Of a DNA stretch of 8,823 bases, positions 6,101 through 8,823 are shown piece after piece. Under the pieces are notes generated by a model, which had not been told where the DNA came from, did not search any database, and saw nothing but the letters and a program-made list of their open reading frames with translations. The DNA comes from Opitutaceae bacterium. Its GTDB lineage: Bacteria; Verrucomicrobiota; Verrucomicrobiia; Opitutales; Opitutaceae. Where the stretch lies: assembly GCA_031282705.1 (NCBI GenBank), contig JAITDF010000004.1, positions 1 through 8,823 on the forward strand. The letters are read 5' to 3'. The translations under genes were made by a program, and so were the position numbers. Every line of letters begins with the position of its first letter. The first letter of the stretch is position 1.

Positions 6101-8384
6101 CGAGGGCGTTGTAAACGGTGGAGCGGTCGTAGAGGCCGACGTTGCCGAGGCGCCGGGTGCCGTCGGGCATTATCCTGAAGGACTCGGGTTGCCGGTCGTG
6201 GGCGTCGGAACGGCCGTCGCGCATGATCGCGGTGTAGAGTTTTATCATGGTGAACGCCTCGCGCCCGACTTGGGTGCCGGCGAGGCGGGCGTTGATGGCG
6301 GGGATTTCGCTTTCGTTGAAATAAATGCGCGGGTGCCGGCCGGGCGGCGGCTGCCGGACCACGGCGCGCACGCCGGTGTAGTCGTAGGCGACGGCGCGTT
6401 CGCCGGCGAGGGCGGGGGAAAACACGGGCGCCTGCTGTCCGCCGGTGACGGTGAGCGTGGCGGGCGCGCTGCCGGCGGAGCCGACCGCGTTGGTGATGGT
6501 CACGGTGTAGCTGCCGGCGTCGGCGGCTTGCACGGAGGGGAGCGTGAGCGCGGCGGTGGTCGCGGTGGGATTGGCCGCGGATGCGATGGCGGCGCCGTCC
6601 TTGAACCATTGGTAAGTGAAGGGCGCGGCGCCGGCGGGCGTGACGGTGAAGGTGACGGCGGCGCCGGCGGCGGCGCTGCGCGACGCGGGCGGCGCGGCGA
6701 CGGATGGCGGGACGCCGGTCTGAGGCGTGGCGGTGAGGGTGGCGGTGGCGGCGTCGAAGGTGTAGGTGGCGCTCTCGCCCGCGCCCGTCCAGATGGAGCT
6801 GGAGCCGTCGCGCGTGAGGGCGGTGGTGTTGACGGACACGGCCTCGGGCGCGCCGGTTTGCGTGGCGAAGGTGGCGAGGACGCAGGTGCGGGGCGCGGCG
6901 GAGAAGTCGTTGCCGGAAACGCCCCGGAGGGCGAGCGTGCCGCCCCAGGCGAGCGCGCCGGCGACGGCGACGCGGTCGTTGGAGTCGGGGGCGATTTTCA
7001 AGGTGAGCGCGGCATTCGCGAGGTCGAGCGCGCCGGCGAACGCGAGCGTGCCGGTGGCGGCGGAGCCGGGCGTGCCGGGGGCGAGCGCGCCGCCGGGGGC
7101 GAACGCGACCGGGCCGGCGATGGCGCCGGCGCCGGCGAGCGTGCCGGTGGCGTTCACGGCGACCGGGCCGGGGCCGGTGGCGGAGCCCGCGGTGTTGGCG
7201 GCGATGAGCACGCCTTCGTCGATGATCGTGCCGGCGGTGTAGGTGTTGGGCCGGTTGAGCATGAGGGCGCCGGCGCCAATCTTGGTGACGCCGGCGATGT
7301 TTGCGCCGGCGCCGTCGGGGATGGCGCCGCTGAGGGCGAGATTGCCCGCGCCGCCGAGGCGCCATGCCTGTTGCGTGATGATGTCGCCCGCGCCGCCGGC
7401 GACGGTCGTCAGGTCGCCCGCGATGGTGAGCGTGACGCCGGGTCGCGCGACTTCGATCGAGCCGGTGGCGCGGTAGTTGCGGGAGACGCCGCGGTTGGTC
7501 GCGGCGGTTTCGCCCGCATAGACCAGCGCGCCGTGCGTGGCCGCTCCGCCGAGCAGCACGACGGTCGCGCCGGTGCCGGGCGCGGAGGGGGCGCCGGCGT
7601 CGGCGATGTGCGCAAACACGACCGTGCCGCTCGCCACGAAGAGCCGGGGAAACGTATTGGCCGTGTTGCCGAGCGTGACGGTCGCGGCGGCGTTGTTGAC
7701 CATGACGCCGCCGGTCATGGCAATGGAGCCGGTGAGGGTGAGCGTGGCGCGAAGATCAAGCGCGCGGTCGGCCGCGCCCGCCCCGGTGAAATGCGCGTCC
7801 CACAGGGCGCCGTCGGGGACGTTGACGGCCTGGATGGCGGACGTGTTGCCGGCGAAGGAGAGGACGCCGTTGGCAAGGGCGTTGCGGATGAAAATCATGC
7901 CGGAGGCCGTGTCGGAAATCGTGAGGGTGCAGCCGCCGAGGTCAACCGGGCCGCCGGCGGTGAGCGCGCCGGCGGCGCTGGAACCGAGCCAGGTTTGCGA
8001 GGCGGAGAGGACGATGGGAAGCGGGGCGTTGAAGGTGAGTTTTTTCGCGGACGCGCCCATGTCGATGCCGCCCGCGCCGAGCGTGAGCGCGCCCGCGCCG
8101 GTGGCGTTGATGGTGATGTCGCCGCCGGGGCCGGCGAGCGCGATGCCGCGCCAGGAGAGGTCGCCGCCGAGCGGGACGGTGTTGGCGGTTGTGATGGCGG
8201 AGGTCCATCGCGCGGTGTCGTCGGGGCCGGGGACAATGCCGCCGGTCCAGCTCGCGGGGAGATTGAGGGCGTTGTTATTGTTGGCTTTGTCGATGGCCGT
8301 TTGCGCGGCGAGGCGGGCGGGCGCGAGGGCGAGGACGAGCGTGGCGGCGCAGGCGGGCAACCAGGAGTGCGTGGAAGTATTCAT
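129..8384 (-). CDS. giant secreted protein with two polysaccharide-lyase-like modules, Ig-like domains, NHL propeller and C-terminal sorting signal
   Basis: An uninterrupted frame of about 2,751 codons ending in TAA (129-131). The frame is open to 8555, but the ATG at 8382-8384 is preferred because it is followed at once by a Sec signal peptide. Upstream codons give an Arg-rich, signal-less extension running into the inverted repeat at 8519. Domains by residue: signal peptide 1-27; beta-repeat region 28-557 with an autotransporter-associated repeat at about 365-396; Ig-like 558-647; heparinase II/III-like module 684-1485; second toroid plus beta-sandwich module about 1531-2185; two Ig-like domains 2192-2373; six NHL repeats 2376-2683; Thr/Gly linker and Gly-hydrophobic-basic tail 2684-2751. 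Such proteins are exported and cleave or bind acidic polysaccharides at the cell surface; that role is inferred. No autotransporter beta-barrel is present despite the beta-repeats. No Shine-Dalgarno lies before the ATG. No operon partner is visible. The gene is certain; exact start and enzymatic activity are less so. Confidence 0.95.
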   Translation of the reverse strand: MNTSTHSWLPACAATLVLALAPARLAAQTAIDKANNNNALNLPASWTGGIVPGPDDTARWTSAITTANTVPLGGDLSWRGIALAGPGGDITINATGAGALTLGAGGIDMGASAKKLTFNAPLPIVLSASQTWLGSSAAGALTAGGPVDLGGCTLTISDTASGMIFIRNALANGVLSFAGNTSAIQAVNVPDGALWDAHFTGAGAADRALDLRATLTLTGSIAMTGGVMVNNAAATVTLGNTANTFPRLFVASGTVVFAHIADAGAPSAPGTGATVVLLGGAATHGALVYAGETAATNRGVSRNYRATGSIEVARPGVTLTIAGDLTTVAGGAGDIITQQAWRLGGAGNLALSGAIPDGAGANIAGVTKIGAGALMLNRPNTYTAGTIIDEGVLIAANTAGSATGPGPVAVNATGTLAGAGAIAGPVAFAPGGALAPGTPGSAATGTLAFAGALDLANAALTLKIAPDSNDRVAVAGALAWGGTLALRGVSGNDFSAAPRTCVLATFATQTGAPEAVSVNTTALTRDGSSSIWTGAGESATYTFDAATATLTATPQTGVPPSVAAPPASRSAAAGAAVTFTVTPAGAAPFTYQWFKDGAAIASAANPTATTAALTLPSVQAADAGSYTVTITNAVGSAGSAPATLTVTGGQQAPVFSPALAGERAVAYDYTGVRAVVRQPPPGRHPRIYFNESEIPAINARLAGTQVGREAFTMIKLYTAIMRDGRSDAHDRQPESFRIMPDGTRRLGNVGLYDRSTVYNALAAGDATGIAGLVTDGKNTDCLVIAGTMSLEAFECLVQRDTGDAAAAAAITARAQKLAAAMDTWAQYILTTGAFTSSNDWKFGGHLTALAYDMNHWAMTDAQRAGVLKALVRYFDCIRTNTYGAPDYFGVGLAPEVVTSNWVALGAFRTLTAFAIEGDITADAAAGTGVTNETVTAYIDNAGAVWHNFLTYGWHPSGAGWEGQGKNYLFAAASLIPYARRGCDFFGHPHLQAYARRNLPAMMQPYGYSWTLYDLLGGSGADPEQGKRFVESLDYIGLKWMLPDDPAADFMWRNFVHTEYKTAAGARDTFPDLRDTKFSTRSTYYNQLLPAAIFAADPAAAAGWQAQNTAALGALDYIDNDGGTLVSRSGYDAGAAQLIFHVRQDFGGHTFADRNTFALSALGRLFINYNSGGSNSGLQAADFQNIVLVDGKAMAVTDTEGDKCRIPAKLAAWSAAPAAAFATGDATYAYSNEWWWGAGATSLKSGGFAWENNTLNTFRRAGNKIPEAFGDWPFKDFPNWNAAGKKENIQSRPYNPMRQVIRTAGLVRGPRPYALIIDDIRKDDAARTYKWLAHVPADLALLAGSALPAGCNAATDVVLAEPAATGDRRLLVRILRADGTPKQAAGAIGGSALACLETIASPNTAETWNRLVIERASTAAPNYRVLLYPFRAGDPLPATTLTTGASPVLTVTIDGGTDTFAFNTRSTIIDGATTTLTEFILTPAAGAALDYRDIIEPALSRGPSGTPAIPAAIQPGAENLTLFPAIPEPAANPHVAAMFDGVNLGSGTVPDVNKAGELLTAAYAFLHPSSPHKNQQPYADRALYLINEYSTQWTDGTLAADDMAPSFQTCLAYYLFKLHAPGLLAPEQQFKWEAAIKIHRDAVLANADIYTAREPGAIWLNGDIRKALGAYFGSLALGDAASAARARAVLDGPMTQLALGDGGTHYVGYQNENYTYHAASIEYMAWWLVLTGSPSMRAAIAATKNYAPITNVPIGSGFGDYSTSPAWKPYYNRNNVQFPALVKAYLTGDPYNCKIGLGAQHLLLAFLYTPGLAAKDAPAGYTLYDRNILGPRGTYGPWGYTGSARDVSSPAPELPGTGFAPIMDGMSTFAGAYILNAAAAPNEYPLDAAFHGAAPQVKTSAGAETDWARGQKWKYLTGKNARNAVTKSREIYGLSTRYTIAGNRFAATKWDAGQLWVFTPSRVIGLSEITATAASTAYGLAQRIALVSGRTGVSGVKKTLQPAGAGHWTYGGLQVKVHASTYAGAVNTFTFGVMNDPADDRSTMIELHDAQSGSDTAVAYPQGATRAALIETTPAANATAANVAILALPAALRGFEFEEPGPRGPRKIRVIQNITATAVAYAAAYPVAAARNRVLKSWDDTSLDIIRTAGGQVSIDETIPPHAHLLVISGENDLQPGFKTYDHVFENAPLPSIDAPAITTSPPATLAAALGETVTLSVTATGTPPLSFQWEKDGAPIPGATTPSLELASLAATDAGAYTVTITNGIGGATSTPCRLYVLTRPQITRQPLAAQTVITGKTLTLAIALDDTLADVQWQYYANGAWHNLADDAQHTGASATTLAITAAGALNARQYRCIAANLAGSATSNAVTLTVAPAHFSSPVALAIESGTLLHVADDTLNTIQTINLATLKTTPLAGAAGQPGLLDGAGASARFNRIQGITTRAGTLYAADTGNAAIRAITPGGTVGTHATLPPSSAPAGIAADPAGNLYIADAARHAILKLDPARSLTAHSGAPDASGSADGPSAQARYNKPASLAIDPAGNLYTADTAGQTLRKIAPDGAATTIAGQPGAPGNADGPGALARFHFAAAKPAGLACDASTGNLYLADTNNNAIRLITPAGEVLTIAGEEGIAGNLNAPALDAQLNHPQAVAIDPAGNLYIADTGNSAIRKLDKATGDLTTLALTTGTVTTPGGTTSGTTSGTTPGGGTGGTGGGTGGSGGGGGGGASSLPFLLALSALAALHPRPQKRRQS
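132..272 (-). other. Gly-run, hydrophobic segment and basic tail: C-terminal sorting signal
   Basis: Residues 2705-2751. A Gly/Thr/Ser run ending in seven Gly is followed by ASSLPFLLALSALAAL, a short hydrophobic stretch, and then a basic tail (HPRPQKRRQS) up to the stop. This three-part layout matches GlyGly-CTERM and related PEP-CTERM-like or MYXO-CTERM tripartite sorting signals. These are processed by a membrane protease and leave the protein surface-attached. The hydrophobic part is short and the exact family is unsure. No processing enzyme lies in the window. Confidence 0.65.
336..1259 (-). repeat. six NHL repeats forming a beta-propeller
   Basis: Residues 2376-2683 contain six repeats of the NHL pattern P..(L/V)A.D..GNLY(I/T)ADT.N..I(R/L).(I/L). 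The best copies are DPAGNLYIADTGNSAIRKL and STGNLYLADTNNNAIRLI. GxPG..DG..A.ARF linkers join most blades. Six blades are the usual number for an NHL propeller. At DNA level the copies share blocks such as GTAGAGGTTGCC on the plus strand (near 408, 752 and 917). This suggests recent amplification. NHL propellers are generally interaction platforms; some extracellular ones bind ligands. What this one binds is unknown. Confidence 0.9.
1266..1811 (-). other. Ig-like domains 2 and 3
   Basis: Residues 2192-2373. Domain 2 (2192-2278) has GETVTLSVTATG, LSFQWEKDGAPIPGA and SLAATDAGAYTVTITN, closely matching Ig-like domain 1. Domain 3 (2279-2373) is more divergent: GKTLTLAIAL, VQWQYYANGAWHNL and ARQYRCIAANLAGSATSNAVTLTV, with the conserved Trp and Y.C. 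pattern. They separate the second lyase-like module from the NHL propeller. Confidence 0.85.
1830..3794 (-). other. second alpha/alpha-toroid plus beta-sandwich module, lyase-like
   Basis: Residues about 1531-2185. The first half is helical, with many aromatic residues. It carries the run GDGGTHYVGYQNENYTYH (1699-1716), followed by AASIEYMAWWLVLTGSP. The Asn, Tyr and His cluster and the DGG..Y.G...Y layout recall the catalytic face of toroid lyases such as PL8, PL12 and the heparinase II group. A second Asn-rich stretch, YYNRNNVQFPALVKAYLTG, follows. The second half changes to beta-rich sequence, including GLSTRYTIAGNRFAATKW and QLWVFTPSRVIGLSEI, like the sandwich domain of those enzymes. I do not recognise a specific family. 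It could be a divergent lyase or a non-catalytic binding module. Fold type is inferred from pattern only. Confidence 0.5.
3930..6335 (-). other. heparinase II/III-like polysaccharide lyase module
   Basis: Residues 684-1485. It opens with HPRIYFNESEIPAINARL, the typical start of heparinase II/III-type alpha/alpha toroids. A helical region follows with a WEGQGKNYLF motif (E961, Y967), matching the EG..Y signature near the catalytic Tyr of this superfamily. The beta-sandwich half begins near the GHTFADRNTFAL motif (His1148, Asp1152). It continues through FQNIVLVDGK (1182-1191) and YALIIDDIRKDD (Asp1317-1318), then WLAHVP (His1333). These order and spacing patterns fit heparinase II, alginate lyase (PL15/PL17) and PL21 relatives, which cleave uronic-acid polymers by beta-elimination. 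Substrate cannot be assigned. Two or three positions that bind zinc in heparinase II look substituted (Phe1150, Gln1183, no Asp in FINYN at 1165-1169). Catalysis may be metal-independent or lost. Confidence 0.75.
6444..6713 (-). other. Ig-like domain 1
   Basis: Residues 558-647. Hallmarks of bacterial I-set/Ig-like domains are visible: GAAVTFTVT strand, FTYQWFKDGAAI (conserved Trp and KDG turn), LTLPSVQAADAGSYTVTITN (the D-A-G-x-Y corner) and a closing LTVT strand. It links the beta-repeat region to the first lyase module and probably acts as a rigid spacer or carbohydrate-contacting module. Confidence 0.9.
6714..8303 (-). other. autotransporter-associated beta-strand repeat region
   Basis: Residues 28-557 are rich in Ala, Gly, Thr and Val, with short alternating strands suggesting a beta-helix or beta-solenoid. 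The clearest family match starts at GVTKIGAGALMLNRPNTYTA (about residue 365). It shows the typical pattern of the autotransporter-associated repeat (PATR type): K.G.G.L.L...NTYTGGT...G.L. It is followed by the usual ATGPGPVAVN and GTLAGAGAI.G segments. In proteobacterial adhesins this repeat precedes an outer-membrane barrel. Here it is followed by Ig-like and lyase modules instead, as is common in Verrucomicrobiota. A stalk or spacer role is inferred. Confidence 0.75.
8304..8384 (-). other. signal peptide
   Basis: Residues 1-27 of the giant protein. A short polar start (MNTSTHSW) is followed by a hydrophobic core (AATLVLALA) and a likely signal peptidase I site after Ala27 (context LAA|Q). 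A Cys sits at residue 12, before the hydrophobic core and preceded by LPA. It is therefore not a credible lipobox. This segment is the main reason for choosing the 8384 start and indicates Sec-dependent export. Confidence 0.85.
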
Positions 8385-8518
8385 GGGACGGGATGAGAGG
8401 GGGACGCGGGACAGGTTTGTGGTGCGGCGGGTGCGTGCGGAAGCAGGCATGTGCGCGCCCATGAAGTTTTGCGCGCGGCGGGGCGTCGCAACGGGATTGT
8501 GGTTTGACGTTAACCGGG
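8385..8518 (-). promoter_or_regulatory. 5' flank of the giant gene, promoter not resolved
   Basis: 134 bases between the preferred start codon and the large inverted repeat. Reading on the minus strand, no AGGAGG-like site precedes the ATG: the nearest bases are pyrimidine-rich (CCCCCTCTCATCCCGTCCC). No convincing -35/-10 pair is seen. A partial palindrome, GGTTTGACGTTAACC at 8501-8515, resembles the AT-flanked ACGT core of LacI-family operators but is too imperfect to call. The transcription start must lie here or inside the inverted repeat, unless the gene is cotranscribed from further upstream. Confidence 0.3.
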
Positions 8519-8614
8519 AAGCGCGTCCGGCTGCGTCGCGGCGCCTTGGCGCCAACCACTGATGTTGCGCAGGAGCGCTTGGGGCTTGGCCGCAGTGCCG
8601 CGGTGGTTCGGAAA

Positions 8615-8668
8615 ATGGGAGATATGGGAGATATGGGAGATATGGGAGTTATGGGAGTCATGGGAGAC
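8615..8668 (+). repeat. 9-bp tandem repeats, left arm (6 units)
   Basis: Six head-to-tail 9-nt units: ATGGGAGAT three times, then ATGGGAGTT, ATGGGAGTC and ATGGGAGAC. Only the last three bases vary. The period is a multiple of three, so every frame is open and spurious peptides such as MGDMGDMG or SPISPI result. It lies inside the left arm of the inverted repeat. Confidence 0.95.
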
Positions 8669-8690
8669 ATGGCGTTCTTCAGGGTGCCAT

Positions 8691-8726
8691 AACTCCCATA
8701 TCTCCCATACCTCCCATTTCTCCCAT
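8691..8726 (-). repeat. 9-bp tandem repeats, right arm (4 units)
   Basis: On the minus strand, reading inward: ATGGGAGAA, ATGGGAGGT, ATGGGAGAT and ATGGGAGTT. This is the same minisatellite as in the left arm but with four units instead of six. The two extra units on the left would bulge out if the element folds. The difference shows the two arms have changed copy number independently. Confidence 0.95.
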
Positions 8727-8823
8727 TTTTCCGAACCACCGCGGCACGGAGGCCAATCCCCAAGCGCTCCTGCGCAACATCAGTGGTTGGCGCCAAGGCG
8801 CCGCGACGCAGCCGGACGCGCTT

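Larger units (their letters stand above)
8519..8823. repeat. large nearly perfect inverted repeat (foldback/MITE-like element)
   Basis: The left arm starts at 8519 and the right arm ends at the window edge, 8823. The outer 66 bases (8519-8584 against 8758-8823) are perfect inverted copies. The next 30 or so differ at only three positions (8585, 8592, 8594) and one A-run length. The inner parts are 9-bp tandem repeats, and a final ATGGC/GCCAT pair (8669-8673, 8686-8690) closes a 12-nt loop at 8674-8685. Each arm also holds a nested palindrome, GGCGCC-TT-GGCGCC at 8540-8553, and AAGCGC...GCGCTT ends. No coding potential is convincing. The structure fits a non-autonomous mobile or extragenic palindromic element. 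The right boundary is unknown. Confidence 0.85.

Noticed and set aside
4504..7365. 953-codon Arg/His-rich minus-strand frame, and similar Pro/Ser- or Arg-rich frames elsewhere
   Set aside because: Out-of-frame shadows of the giant gene; extreme Arg/His/Pro/Ser composition typical of shifted high-GC coding sequence.
6714..8303. Classical type V autotransporter
   Set aside because: The beta-repeat is present, but no C-terminal outer-membrane beta-barrel follows anywhere in the protein. The C-terminus is a Gly-hydrophobic-basic sorting tail.
8349..8384. Lipoprotein signal using Cys12
   Set aside because: The Cys lies before the hydrophobic core and is preceded by LPA, which does not fit a lipobox. 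A signal peptidase I site after Ala27 is more plausible.
855..8396. 2,513-codon open frame on the plus strand
   Set aside because: It is in exact antisense codon register with the giant gene. Its product is a Gly/Ala/Val/Glu/Asp-rich sequence without domains. It exists because the sense gene lacks TTA, CTA and TCA codons here.
8501..8515. LacI-type operator GGTTTGACGTTAACC upstream of the giant gene
   Set aside because: Only part of the palindrome pairs, and no regulator gene or second site is visible, so it is not called as a feature of its own.
8385..8555. 57-residue N-terminal extension of the giant gene to an ATG at 8555
   Set aside because: It is Arg-rich, runs into the inverted repeat and would bury the signal peptide. 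The ATG at 8384 is immediately followed by a clear signal sequence. Intermediate ATGs at 8450 and 8462 have no ribosome binding site either.
8615..8726. Possible CRISPR-like array of short repeats
   Set aside because: Units are 9 bp, directly adjacent with no spacers, and inverted between arms. This is a minisatellite, not a CRISPR array.
8275..8796. 173-codon minus-strand frame and 62-codon plus-strand frame (8504-8692) through the inverted repeat
   Set aside because: Both are kept open by the 9-bp repeat and overlap the repeat arms or the start of the giant gene in another frame. They show low-complexity peptides and no domain.

Overview
The window is almost entirely one very large gene on the minus strand (129-8384). 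It encodes a secreted, multidomain protein of about 2,751 residues. The gene is flanked on each side by an inverted-repeat element. The DNA is very GC-rich. Verrucomicrobiota is the most likely source, probably an Opitutales/Opitutaceae-type bacterium. This rests on the mix of autotransporter-associated beta-strand repeats, several Ig-like domains, heparinase II/III-type modules, NHL repeats and a Gly-rich C-terminal anchor in one giant protein. The taxonomic call is inference; Lentisphaerota or Planctomycetota are not excluded.

Layout, left to right: 1-119 is a pair of short palindromes in inverted orientation (REP/BIME-like), just past the 3' end of the gene. 129-8384 (minus) is the giant gene. 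8385-8518 is its short 5' flank, with no convincing Shine-Dalgarno or promoter. 8519-8823 is a large, nearly perfect inverted repeat. Its centre is built of 9-bp tandem repeats (ATGGGAGAT type), and its right arm runs to the window edge.

The giant protein, N to C: a signal peptide; a roughly 530-residue Ala/Gly/Thr-rich beta-repeat region with one clear autotransporter-associated repeat; an Ig-like domain; a roughly 800-residue heparinase II/III-like polysaccharide lyase module (alpha/alpha toroid plus beta-sandwich); a second, more divergent toroid-plus-beta-sandwich module of about 650 residues; two Ig-like domains; a six-repeat NHL beta-propeller; a Thr/Gly-rich linker; and a Gly-run, hydrophobic segment and basic tail resembling a GlyGly-CTERM-type sorting signal. 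The picture is of a cell-surface or sorted protein that displays two lyase-like modules on beta-rich spacers. It probably acts on an acidic polysaccharide such as a uronic-acid polymer. Substrate and activity cannot be read from sequence. By eye, the first lyase module lacks the metal-binding residues expected of heparinase II relatives.

No other protein gene, tRNA, rRNA, CRISPR array, transposase or complete operon is visible. The many long open frames on both strands are GC-driven shadows of the giant gene.
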